A DNA stretch of 64,000 nt, from the NCBI GenBank assembly GCA_004352715.1, contig SCFE01000042.1, positions 913,202 to 977,201 on the forward strand, written 5' to 3'. Made by a program: the position numbers and the translations under genes. This DNA comes from Hofstenia miamia (Eukaryota; Xenacoelomorpha; Acoela). How positions within the stretch are numbered: position 1 is the first letter of the stretch; every line of letters begins with the position of its first letter. The notes below the pieces were generated by a model. It saw only the letters and a program-made list of their open reading frames with translations. It made no database searches and was not told the origin of the DNA. Of this stretch, positions 52,418 to 64,000 are shown one piece after another.

Positions 52418-55400
52418 GTAAGTTTTTCGCTTAAATTTTCGAGGTATACATATATTTATGTCATTCCTCATTTTTATGCTTATTATGGTATATGTCTGTA
52501 TCTGTTAAGATTAATGTACATTAGAATGTGACTTCTAAAAGGCAAACGAAAACCGATCTTTACATCAAAGTATGTAGGGTTTGTTAAAAAATTTGAAGAG
52601 TCAGCTGCCAAATAAGAATAAAACAGAGGTGCTTTCGAAGGTGGGTTGGGGGCGGTGCTGCTGATCCGCCACCTATAAAATAATATACTCCAAGCGCGAC
52701 TCTAACACACCTCTATCCATTTTCACTTATTTTAAAAAATTTTTGTTCCCTTATATAAATTTTAAAAAAGCTTTGTATTTTGTAAGGATTATTGCATTTA
52801 TGTAATGATTCACGTTCAAAACATACGATGGTGATAAAAATTGAATTTCAACATTATTTTTAGCAACTCTAAAAAATTATACAAATTTGATAAAATTTTG
52901 TAATTTTATGTAAATGTATCACCGATATTTCTAATATATTTTACAAGTTTGTAAATATGATATATTTTGAAAAAATGTTTGTGTGGGCACGTCGGTACGA
53001 AATTCCTGCCCTAGATCCCTACTGTGCGGATCTCTATTTTAGAAATTTCTGATGGGGGGGGTACTGAAACTCCAAACCTCGATTTTTGCCTAATATTTTT
53101 CATTTTATATGTGATTAGATTTTAATTCTTCATAAATTTCTCTAAATTTTGTGATAATAATTTTAAGAGGTCTTGATGATCTTCTAGTTTGGACTTTCTA
53201 CTAGAGTTTGAGTTTTTTCGAATCCGTTTAGAAATACGGTAAATTGTTCAATGTATCATATTATATATTTATATATAGATGTATCTATTAATGCGTGCTA
53301 AAATTATGCATTATTAACATACAGAATTTTGAATGGAGATACTATAGACATATTTCCGTTTAGCAAGTATACCATAATATCGATTATTAAATCAAAATGG
53401 TCCCAGTCTCAGTTGAAATTTAAAAATTGGTCCCACACTCGTACTGATCCTGTCTCATAGTGTGTTTTTTGTTCCCGATAGTGCCACTACTCGCGTTGAT
53501 CTGATATTGAGATCAGGTCAATTTCGTCAGGACTCTATTGACTATGTTACTATTTGTTATTGACTATGTTATTGCTTTGTGAATTATTTTTAATTTGCAT
53601 TTAGTAATTGAAATTTCAAATTATTCAAGTATAGAAAAGATGTTTAGAACTGGGGGTATCACTTGAATAATTTTGAACCTCATGATTCTTAGCAAATCAG
53701 TAATTTGGGAATAGAATGTCTTAGCTAATTATTAAACCTATGCGTAGGAATGAAGTTGGGTTTTTGTAGGTTTGAGATTGAAACAAAACACTAAAATTAG
53801 GGAGATGATGAATCCCTAATATGAATAGGTTTTTATATAGAATTGGGTATTTATTTTGTCCAAAAAAAAATTGAATAGTTAATGCAAAATAGGGTTAATA
53901 ATTTTAGAATTTTTTAAAATTGTTTTACAAAAATGCTAAAATTTTAAACATTTATTAAAATTGATAATAATGTGAAGCCATTTTGAACATCATTTAAAAT
54001 ATGTGATATAGTGAATTTAATATGTTGAAGAAAAATTAGCAGGTGGGAAGGATTTCAGAATCTGAAATAGAAAATTTATAGTTATTTTAAAACATGTTGA
54101 ACTTTTCCTTCAGAATGCTTATCCGCGTTCAACTTAACACAGTTCTCAAGAGATATCAATGAATCACAACCATGATGACCTATGGTGGCCCACGCATTGT
54201 GGTTGGATAATGATTCACTGTTTTGGTGAGGTGTAACAGGACTGAATCATAATGATTCTACAGGACGTCTAACAAATGCCTTGGGTGACAGAACATCTGA
54301 AATGTGGTATCATTAATGTACTTAACAGTTTTAAATTTACCAGTATAGAGCTTTTGTATTTCATACAAAGTGCCAATTTCATTGACATTTTGATTTTGTA
54401 TGATATAATATTTGAGAAATATCCATAGTCCCCCCCCCCTAAATCCGCCACTGCTACTACTAACATCATCACTAGAGAGTGACAATATGGGTTTAGCTTG
54501 GACCCGAACCCAACCTGATCAGAATATTGACTACCGGAATACTGATTAACCACAGTAATTTTTTGTTCAAAAAATCTAAGCTTTGATGACAATGTGTTAT
54601 AGTTAGAGTAATTAGTTGTTGTAAATTGAAAGTACGGGTATGGGCAAAACTGTTACAGTTAATGCCTGTAGGGGTACACATGAACCTCTTATGAATTGAG
54701 GCCGTATGAGAAATACCTTACCAGTACAGCATACTGAGCATTAACATCACAATCTTGAATTCACCTACGTAATCCTGAATTAATTGGAGTACAGGAATTA
54801 CTGTTAGTGACCTGTTTTTTGTGAGTGAATGAGGATATTGCTAGTGCTACTAAGCATTGCGTTATTTGTGTTATTTTTTCTGGATTTGTTTGGCATTCTT
54901 AACCCAATTTTTACTTCATTTGAGTGATCTGAGCATAAAATCTACATCATTTCACCCTCAGCTTAACATGTCTACGATAAATATTGGCACAACTAACATG
55001 TGCGGTTTTAGGGAAGGCGTGCTACTGGCCCCTTTTTTAAGACCATCTAAACATTATATAAAAGTGCAGATAAAAACAATTTTTTTCAAAAAAATTTCCG
55101 CGCTTCCTTAATTACAAAGCAGCTTAAAAAGACTAGCTATCATGTGTATACAAAACCTTAAGGTTTTGTGGAGAACCTTATATATCATTGAAAAAATATT
55201 GCAGCATATGATTAGATTTTAAATAACTTGGAAACAATCGTTTTATAATAACTCTAGGAAAATATATTTGGAACCACCTCTCCCCCTCGTTAAAAATTTG
55301 TAAGACCGCGCCTGACAATTAAGTTACACTGGCAAAACTAGCATTTATTTGGGCACACAAACAGATAAAATGGCACATCTAAATTGACACAATTACTAAA

Positions 55401-57250
55401 AATTCTGGAAGAAAAATAACGTGAAATAATATTTGTTGTATATATATATATATATAGCTCAAGTAAAAGTGACTACATTATACACACATTTTTGATAACA
55501 AACAAAAGACAAATAGAGGCATATAAAATATGTTTGAAAATATAATTGTCTCAGCTTGTAGCCTCGTGACAAAGTTATTTGACAAAACTTAAATGGCATG
55601 AGCTGATTATTTCATGTCACGATTTTGTCGAGCGGGTATTTGAACCACTGATACAGTGGTTGTTGATGTTTTAAGCCACTGGTTGCTAACGCAAATTTCA
55701 CGTACCAAACTCTCAATGTTTGAATTAAGAAAACAAAGTAATCAAGAAGTAATCAAAATCAGTACACACAAACAATCACGTAAAGATGAAGATTAATGAT
55801 GCTGCAGTACTAGTAGATGTGATTGGAACTGTTCAAAATCAAACAAGTTCGTTGATTTAAACTTTTTTGGAGCCGACGACATGTAAAACCATAAGTAAAA
55901 TACCAGGTAGAATACAAATTAATGTACATGTATATATAACATACATAAAACGAAACACAACATATGTAAACGGATTTGGACAAAAACGAATACAAATGAA
56001 TAAAACCAAAAGCCAGGTCAAAGCATGAATTAGTACCGCATCCTATCTCATTTGCGTCCAATTTAGGTATTGGCACTGTGTCATATCTCATTTACAATTT
56101 AGATGTACGACATCATTATCTCATTTACACTCAACAGAAGTATTGTTGCTGCAACTTATATCTACTGGCATAATCCACTATTTGAAATCAATATGCATGC
56201 ATACTAATGAAATACTGCGAATTTTCCTTTTAATAATATAGGTAAGATATTTTTCCACTGGGATATACTCTTTCCTCTGGGTTTCACAACTCCGGCCTCT
56301 CTGCAGTGCAAAAAACATCTACACTGTCCCATGTTGCTTCATTAAAACAATATTTCACGAAAAGTAAATCACAAAAAACATTTATTGCTTATCAAAAAAC
56401 ATATTTTATTTTTATATTCATTTTAATGATCTCTAAATATTAAATAAAGCATCCCCTAGCACCTGCCTCTGCATTATTGGGGGGGGGGTGTTCTGCCGCN
56501 NNNNNNNNNNNNNNNNNNNNNNNNNNNNNNNNNNNNNNNNNNNNNNNNNNNNNNNNNNNNNNNNNNNNNNNNNNNNNNNNNNNNNNNNNNNNNNNNNNNN
56601 NNNNNNNNNNNNNNNNNNNNNNNNNNNNNNNNNNNNNNNNNNNNNNNNNNNCCGCCTCTGCCCTAAAGCCTGACCAGCAACTTTCTATTGTATTCAATTT
56701 TGAGCTGTAGAATAAAGTCTTATTAATTTAGTGCTTTTGGAATTCATCCATAACCAAATTGGTTTTGGCATGAGATGAAGCATTGTTTGCTGCAACTGTA
56801 CCATTCGTTGATTGATAATATGTTCAAATAGGCGGTATAAGTTATTGTTAAGGTCTTGCCACTTTGTAGAACGTCTGCATCATTCTCAGTGTACTAATTG
56901 GGTGTTTAATACACCACCAACAATTGCTAAATTTGGCCATGACTACCAGCCAATCGTCAAATGTATATTTTCTTAATCGAATTTGGCTCCATTTACAAAT
57001 ATGTTGGAATTTGTTTCATCTACAAAATTGAATTGTTGGCTTTCAGCAACACCTCACATAAATGCATTTATGAAATCCTATTGATTCTATAAGATAATTT
57101 CTCTATTGCATTGATTCATGCTCCTTTAAAGTGCACTGTGAATTATGTTTCAATATTCTTATAATTTCTTCTTTCAACATTGATGTGATTTTCTTACACT
57201 TTCTCCCACCTCGTTGCTTATGTTTGTACATCATAAATACAGCAATCATG
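52418..57250. other. Transposon-terminus graveyard, no gene seen
   Basis: Several C- or G-rich transposon-end-like segments stand out in AT-rich sequence: around 52650-52680, around 53000-53060 (reversed CAGTAGGGATCTAGGGCAGG), 54427-54455, 55013-55310 (a GGCGTG...GCGCCTGAC segment) and around 56455-56680 across a 152-N gap. None keeps a transposase. Degraded frames at 56800-57250 on the minus strand (KYTFDDWLVVMAKFSNCWW) look protein-derived but are unassigned. Confidence 0.5.
54427..54455 (-). mobile_element. Solo hAT-like terminus
   Basis: Reversed, it reads CAGTGGCGGATTTAGGGGGG, closely like the terminus at 49103-49147. It marks the end of an element whose body is not recognisable. Confidence 0.5.
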
Positions 57251-57417
57251 TGCAGGGCATATCCAGGATTTAATGATGGGGGACATCTCAGTGATAAAGT
57301 GAGTGACCAAAAGCGGGTCGAAACCAACAAAATTTTTGAAAGTGTTGAAAAATATGAACTGAAAACCTTAGTTTTTCAAATTTTTTGCTGAAAATTTTTT
57401 CATTTAACTGATCAAAG

Positions 57418-57420
<3 letters not shown>

Positions 57421-57451
<31 letters not shown>

Positions 57452-57524
57452 NNNNNNNNNNNNNNNNNNNNNNNNNNNNNNNNNNNNNNNNNNNNNNNNN
57501 NNNNNNNNNNNNNNNNNNNNNNNN

Positions 57525-57551
<27 letters not shown>
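57421..57551. repeat. (TA)n microsatellite around a 73-N gap
   Basis: TA runs on both sides of N positions 57452-57524. Confidence 0.95.
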
Positions 57552-57556
<5 letters not shown>

Positions 57557-58479
57557 TTTTTTGGTGAGAAATTCAACAATGCCGATTTTAGCTTTTGTTA
57601 AGCCAATATTAATGTTAGATATGCCCATTTGAAGGTGAAACGGTGTAGTTGCTATTCACAGTAGTAACAGAATTCAAGTTAACACATTTTAAAATAACTC
57701 GCATCTCTACAAAAGTATACTTGTTAAAATTTCAAAAAAATCATGAAATGTTCAAAGCGTACAATGAAGCTAAAAATGGCTTCTCCTAATTAATATTGTG
57801 TGTATGTTACGGATGTCTATAGAGCAGCATACGATCATTTATCCTAACTTGTCCAGTTTTTGAAAGACGGTATGTTTCCAATCATCGCAATGCCTAAAAT
57901 GGACACATTACACGCCTGCAGCGTTGCTCTTTCGAAACTGCCACAACTATCATAACACATGATGAAACGCTCATGCTATGTGGTCAGCTCTGCCACTTTT
58001 TGTCATGCGATGTAGTTAAGTTGTAGCTCTGTAGTGTTTCGCTCAGATTGTCCACAGTATTTACATTAGCAAAATATGCACTAAATAATGGATCACCCCA
58101 GAAAAAGTTAAACGCCATCGTTTGGGATTGTATGTGAATCACACACGCTTTGACTTTAATGTCCTTTGCATTCTTATGAATAGTTGTTAAAAGTTGCTGA
58201 ATTGTGGAATAATTGTTAAGAATGTTTTAAACCAAATCAGCACAAACAATCCATCTCGTCAGACAAAGGACTCGAATACCCTTTTAAATAGCTTTTCCGT
58301 GCCTGCTAGATTTTTAAGGTAACTGTACGCTATGATTCATTAATTACAGCGTATTATCACCTGTACTCATTGACAATATCATAAATTTCATGAAAATAGT
58401 TAGCATAATAAAGCGTAGCCTCAAATCAAGACGTCCACACTTGGACAACCGGTTGGGGTATGAACGCTTGACTTACAAT

Positions 58480-59466
58480 TTTTCTAATAATATTTGAGAT
58501 TATTTTGGTCCAAAGAAATTCAGAGTTATGTTTCAAATACTATGCTTCTTCTGACGTGTTTGTTGAAGGTTAATCTTGGAAAACGGGTACACACCCATTT
58601 TCTAGGTAATGCAAGTTAATTAAAACCCATTGTTTTCATTTTTTTAATTAAATTTCATTATTTAATGCATACAAAATCATGCCGTTCGTTGTCGACAAAT
58701 ACAGTTTGTCGAAAGTTGATACCAATGAGGAAGCATTCTTGAGGCAAACATATCTATAGCTGAGGAGAACATTATGCGTCGGTTAGTATGAGGCAGAGTT
58801 TAACATAGGATAGTGGAGCAGGCAAAATAGTCTAGAGATTGACACGAGTAAAAAATTTAGGCTCAAGCACAGCCTGACCCGCAAAACTTGACACTTCTTT
58901 AAACGAGTGCCAATTCGGTCAATTTTATGATGCTTAACAATGATTTCTTCAATTTTTCAATTACTAGGATAATGTTAGGTATGTTGGAAACTTATGATAA
59001 AACTCTGAAATTGAAAAATATTCAAAAGAGTTCTGAAAAGTAAATTATCTATGTAAAGTTTCATGAGCCGAGCCCGGACCTAGCTTTTTTACTCATGGCT
59101 ATCTCTGCCACAGACTCTTTGTGCTGCTCCACTACCCCATGTTCAACTCAGTCAGATGTTACCCGATGTATTATATTCTACTGCTTCACTTTAGAAGCGT
59201 TTGCCTCATGGGTATCAACTTTCGATAAATTGTATTGGTCGACCTGGCCCTCTTTCATCACAGGCATGGTGTTGAATGCACTGAATATGAAATTGAACAA
59301 AAGAAAACGAAAGTAATTGGTCTTAATTAGTTTGCATTACCTAGAAAATAGGTATGTACTCGTGGTCCAAGACTAATTAAACTTCAATTAGCACTTCAGA
59401 AGACGCATAGTATTTGAAATATAACTCTGAATTTCTCTGGATGTCCAAAATAGTCTCTTATATTAC
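58480..59466. repeat. About 1-kb imperfect palindrome
   Basis: Left and right halves pair around a centre near 58973 (coordinates sum to about 117,945). Matched landmarks are CTAGGTAATGCAA (58602 with 59344), GTCGAC (58691 with 59243), TAGTGGAGCAG (58811 with 59134) and GAGTAAAAAA (near 58843 with 59095). Outer arms match through AAATTCAGAGTTAT and TATTTTGG. Divergence is perhaps 15-25% by eye. No coding potential is apparent. It is a foldback element or hairpin-RNA-like locus inside a dead hAT. Confidence 0.8.
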
Positions 59467-59929
59467 TCAAAAAATTCTAAGAAAATTGAATATACACAGT
59501 GTAAACAAATGTGCGAAATTGAATCTCTCTTGTGCGAAATTCAGTTTCTCTTGTGCGAATTTTGGAGTGAAAAGGAGTAGTTATTTACTCTTCAGTTTTA
59601 CTGGACACCAAATATAAAATAGATTGGCCTCAACATCATCAAATATTGACTGATCATTAAAAGATTCATTGACAGAAATGAATAGTTTTTATTTCGCAAG
59701 ACTCAATTTTGTTTTTGCAATATTTACCACAATTCTACCAGCTGTTGGAACAGAAGAAACATGCTTTTAGAAACAAGATTTTTATTTGGGGATGTTTTAT
59801 AATTTATCTAAAGGAGTTATCTTCCAATGGAAGCTTGAAACTAGAAGTTCGGCAATATTTCATTTCTACAACTTTAAATAAATGGATCATTTGACTTTCG
59901 TTTTTCACTGATTTCGCTTTTTTGGTTAG

Positions 59930-60012
59930 ATGCCGAGGCGGGGTAACTGTCAGCATTGAAAGCCTTGTCGCAAGTGACAGCTTCTTCACACAATATGGAA
60001 TACTGCTACGAG
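59930..60012 (+). CDS. Possible isolated 83-nt exon
   Basis: A T-rich tract and AG (59928-59929) precede, and a consensus donor GTGAGC (60013) follows, an open frame reading CRGGVTVSIESLVASDSFF, then TQYGILLR. The residues look like a real protein segment. I cannot name the gene and no neighbouring exon was found. Confidence 0.3.
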
Positions 60013-61060
60013 GTGAGCTTTTCATCAGTAATTGTTTTTTGTTTAGGAATGAGTGCGAGCAAGTTTGTCTGAATACAAGTGTAAATGGTCATTGTAACGT
60101 TTTTCTCCGTAATTTAAACCTAATTTGCTTATGGTTTTGCCTCGTTACATCTTATCACACTCAGTTGCGCACTCCTTCATTGTTCGCCGTAATAATGCCA
60201 ACATTTTACCTAGTAGACTATTGATTGCGCGATATTATTAATCGTTATGATATTAAAGAGAAAATTAATGCTTGGCTAATGTTTGGACTGATAATGGTTT
60301 TGTCTAATTGTCAGCTGAAGATTCTGAGAAATTGTACTAATGACGACAAATTGCTCATTAGTGTAGTTCTATCTCATACATTGGATTGTTTAATTGTGAA
60401 AAACGCCAAAGTATGCTACTTTTCATAAAGGTGTTTAACAGCGTGTAAAGTCAATTCCTGGGGAAATATCTTGAGGATGATGATTAGATTTTCATTGATA
60501 GTGCTGAAAAAAAAACATTCGCACTGCACATCGAAAACCCATGAAAAGTATGCCTGAAAATGTATTTGTTATTACTTTTTGGGCAATGAATTCGTCTTCG
60601 CCTTCAAAACACAATTTGCTGCTTATTTTAGCAGTACTTGCTGCACCAATCCATCATTTAGAAACTTGCCAGGGTGATCTCTTCAGAATGCGCCAAATCG
60701 AACTCCTCCGCGTGGCATTTTTAATGCTGTTTTCAAAACACAGTCTTCTCAAATGATATTCAGTTCGCTGCCAAAATTTTATAATCACAGTGACACGTGC
60801 TTCATAGGAATATATCTGTAGTTTCATTTTCAAGAATGGTATAATACCCATCATACATTACATGTGCCAGCATTATATATTGAATTTGGGCACCAATACA
60901 AGATTTAGGTGTTTTTGACTTTGTGAACTTGTGTATAAAGCATTCTTAATAGTAGCTGTCAGATGCTGCTTGAGGTCGTTGTCTCCAGCATCAACAAAAG
61001 AGTTGTATTGTGTCTCAGCAAATTTTGAATACCCCTAATTCAAGTATTTCGCGAAATTGG

Positions 61061-63450
61061 TGGCTTTAACAGAATGTTTGCGATGTCTTTAGAGAGTTTT
61101 CCTAGGATTGAATTGTCTGTTTCTGAATGCCGAGCAACCACTCAACACTTGCAGAATAAATCTTCTTTGCTCACAGTACACGTAATAGAGGTTGCTAATT
61201 ATTTGCGGTTGAGAAATGTACCTCTTATGTTATTTTTCACTATATTCTTTGCTGTTATGTGATCATACAAAACGTAGAAACAGTACCTGTCATAGAACGG
61301 TTGCTCATATGATTTCACTTTTGGCGTAGATATTCCAGTGCTTTGTTATTGAATCATTTCGATAATTTTTACAGTTGATTTTGAATTCTAGTATTTTTTG
61401 TATATATTCGTTAAGAAATGATGATTTTTTCTTATCTATTAATTTATAGGTTATGCATAATGTTGGGTAATCTTATACATTGTCACGGTGTTCTCCTTAA
61501 ACTGTTTAGCATCTATTAGAAAGGACAAACCGTTTATCCATAATTACAAACAAGGCATTTTCCATTAGCAATTTTATTGGGGAACATGCTTTAATGCAAT
61601 CTTGAAAACTCCAGTTAAAGCATATTGCTGAGGATGGAGTTGTTGAAAAAATTAACAATTTTTCTTTGAAAATTTCGAGTTTTTGAAAAATAATTAAGTT
61701 CTCTCCATATCTAGTGTTCATGTATTTATTAAATTTTGACCCCATTGAAAAGCAATAAAGAACTTTGAATGTTTTTTGATACGTGCAAAGATATTTCAAG
61801 CCCATTGAGACGTGCCGTGCGGAAAGATATAGGTCGCGGTGCCCAAGGCCACTGCAATAGGAGACGTGGCTCAACGACACACCTCGATGGTACAGAGCCG
61901 GGTCGTGGCGTTAGGGTGAAAAAGAAAGAAGTGACTATCCTCTATCACGTGGTGCTTTCAGATTAAGAATATCGTATAAATCTTTTTACAATCATGAAAA
62001 ATTTTCATACATGTAAATCCCCATGCATTTTAGGGTTAAACGTTTATAAGTATGTAAATATGAAATATATGTTCGTGTTGTGTTATGAAATTTAATGTTA
62101 TATATTTTTAGTACTTGATTGATTTGAATACTTGATAGATTTTGTAGCAGAAAGCAGCAACATTGAAATTTACTTTATAATAATGCATGCTGATGATATG
62201 ATTTATCTGTTCTCGTAATTTTACTCCAGCTGTAATTTCTATAATTTAGAGAAAAACTTTGTAAACTTTAAGTTATTACCAATATCTACTCCAAGATAAT
62301 TTAGAGTCTCGTTATGTTTTATTGTTATTTACGTTATTAGGTGTTAATGATATAATATATTTCGCTATGGAAAGTGAAGTGTTCCTCTTGTATTAGTTCG
62401 AGTATTAGCTCTTTATAAAAATTTATAAATGAAGTAATCATCATTTAAAATGCTGAAATACCCTAACTATAGAATATAGTATAATTTTAAGAATTGCAAC
62501 ATTTCACCAAGAATGTTCTTGTATAAAGGGTATTATGGATTATCAGACTGCAAAATTAGATCAAAGTAACATAAGCCGAAATTTTCCCAATGTTTGCTTT
62601 TATGACGAACAATTAAAGAAATAGTGAATTCACGTTTTTTTATTAATTTCTCTTCATTATGACAGAAGGCCTCTTCTTATTAGTGAAAATCTATATGAGA
62701 CTTTCAGAGATTGTGGAGTCAATGAAATTAAACATTTGCTGAAGTAACAGAAATTCTGCATGTATGTGTCAAACTTTTGTATGCAGTTTAATATTCCATT
62801 GTGTAGATTTTGTGGCTTTATAGCTACTCTATACATGTAATGTATAAAATGACGCAAGTTTATGGGTTGAAAGATTTATCCATAAGCGAATAATTCAACA
62901 TATTTGAATTGCCCATTTAAAGAAATGGTTTTACGAAATCTACACGACATTTTGAAATATAGTTTCTTATAGACCCCTGCGCCACCACGGCGCGCCGCCG
63001 CCGAGACATGTCAGCGAATTTCGGCGTAAAATTACACTAATCTTGAGACGACTGCACCATAATTTTATTCAGTTGTTTATCTAAACACTTATTGTTCACA
63101 ACTCTAAAAGGTCGTATCCCGAAAAAAAAATATCTATCGGATCTTTATTTGCAATGATATAAAATGATAATTTGATATTAATTTCTAACTGATCGTTAGT
63201 TTAACATAGATTTATTTTAGCTGAAAATATAAAAATAAGTGACTGCTATTCACAGCAAATAATCGATAGAAATGACAGTGAATCATAAGCATGTTTACAA
63301 TGTAGTAATTCCGCAAAAGTAATTATAACGAAAATCTTATTGAAGTAATTGCAAATATATCATATTCTAATCACATTTTTGGTGTCTCAAAATGGCTCAC
63401 TTTATACAAAAGCCCTCAAAATATCCATTAAAAATAAATTTGAAGGTTGC
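61061..63450. other. No gene recognised
   Basis: There are two GC-rich islands in AT-rich sequence: 61800-61960, and 62972-63030 with GGCGCGCCGCCGCCG. Otherwise only short chance ORFs are present. Confidence 0.45.
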
Positions 63451-63464
63451 CTACGGTTGGGCTA

Positions 63465-63660
63465 CACAACTGTAGCCCTGCTTGATCCAAGCACGAAAAG
63501 ACACAAATTGTAGAAAAATATTTTCTAAGTGAATTAGGAAATGATCTCGAAATAGGATCATCTGATGAGGTGGAAAATAATAGCAACATAAATGATGATG
63601 ATGCAAATGCTGGAATTTTGGAACCTATGCCAGAATGGAAGAAAAAAATTTATAAATAAA
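63465..63660 (+). pseudogene. hAT/ZBED-like transposase fragment
   Basis: ALLDPSTKRHKL at about 63475, then after a stop and frameshift EKYFLSELGNDLEI, an acidic run and EPMPEWKKKIYK. The LLDP-K pattern followed by an acidic linker is seen before the C-terminal dimerisation domain of hAT transposases. It is short and broken, so the assignment is tentative. Confidence 0.4.
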
Positions 63661-64000
63661 CATTGCAGCAGCTCAACTATTTAAAACAACATTTCAAAAG
63701 ATCTCAGGAATATATTTCTAGCACAATTATAAGAGATTTGTTTGCAGATTTTTTAATGCATTCTAAATTGCTATTTGTCATTTTATATCTACTTGCGTTA
63801 AATTATGTTAAATTGTTTGAATTGTACCAGCTCAAATATTAAATTAGATTTTGTTCCAAGGCTTTTAACTACTTTAGGGTTTGGTATATCGAATAAGTTC
63901 GGTTAAATCTTTAATCATTTTTAATTGAATAATTTGGATTTTGGAGCTTGTTGCAATTGTTGATGAAGTTGAAATAAAATATTATACCAGAGGTTTATGC

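Larger units (their letters stand above)
57253..61060 (-). pseudogene. Degenerate ZMYM/DUF4371-type hAT transposase, interrupted
   Basis: On the minus strand, 61050-60780 encodes, with one frameshift, NSFVDAGDNDLKQHL, NALYTSSQSQ, IQYIMLAHVMYDGYYTIL and ENETTDI. This matches the family pattern of DAGD, NATYTSKTIQNEL and YYSILADETTD. 58270-57990 encodes LCLTRWIVCADLV, then NNYSTIQQLLTTIH, AFNFFWGDPL and SETLQSYNLT, matching the CPTRW, NNY and LLF...LQ region. Between them about 2 kb has been inserted, including the palindrome at 58480-59466. At the left, CAGGGCATATCCAGGATTT at 57253 looks like a hAT terminus. Many stops make it dead. A piece at 61510-61700 (FNWSFQDCI) may be its N-terminal zinc-finger region. 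Confidence 0.65.

Noticed and set aside
61500-61966. GC-rich segment as a tRNA-derived SINE or tRNA gene
   Set aside because: I could not find convincing A and B boxes or a cloverleaf on either strand.

Overview
This window is a piece of a draft nuclear genome from an AT-rich invertebrate animal. The evidence is spliced genes with GT-AG introns, genes specific to animals (a co-SMAD and a PDZ-type Rap guanine-nucleotide exchange factor), and heavy loads of non-LTR retrotransposons (LINEs), mariner and hAT DNA transposons and MITEs. Eight N runs and three single Ns mark assembly joins. I cannot place the species from sequence alone.

Four protein-coding genes are recognisable. (1) Mitochondrial ATP synthase coupling factor 6 (ATP5PF) lies on the minus strand at 11.4-12.6 kb, complete in three coding exons (93 aa). 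(2) The 3' part of a RAPGEF2/6-type PDZ-GEF lies on the plus strand, 19.8-34.9 kb. Five exons give 1,169 codable residues with cNMP-like, REM, PDZ, RA and CDC25 domains; its N-terminus is upstream or in a gap. (3) A complete SMAD4 (co-SMAD) gene lies on the plus strand, 35.8-41.9 kb, in seven coding exons (493 aa) with intact MH1 and MH2 domains. (4) The first exon of NIP7 (60S ribosome biogenesis) is at 52.3 kb, plus strand. It sits only 145 bp after the predicted stop of an unrecognised upstream gene (51.66-52.12 kb).

The rest is mobile-element territory. 0-10 kb: a large inverted duplication carrying a LINE 3' end on one arm and a nearly intact APE-type LINE (one nonsense codon) on the other. 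13-18.5 kb: a dead mariner, two LINE pieces and a TTAA-flanked MITE. 20-34 kb: the RAPGEF introns, which hold a TTAA-flanked MITE, a scrambled LINE whose (ATT)n tail is split by an R4/Dong-like restriction-endonuclease LINE, an internally deleted mariner, and two more LINE fragments. 44-49 kb: a hAT transposase broken by one frameshift. 52-64 kb: transposon termini, a degenerate ZMYM/DUF4371-type hAT interrupted by a roughly 1-kb imperfect palindrome, and a small hAT fragment.

The most interesting regulatory pattern is that ATP5PF, SMAD4 and NIP7 each have a 3' splice site directly before AATG. The NIP7 pair also has operon-like spacing. Both fit spliced-leader trans-splicing, but no leader RNA gene was seen, so this stays a hypothesis.
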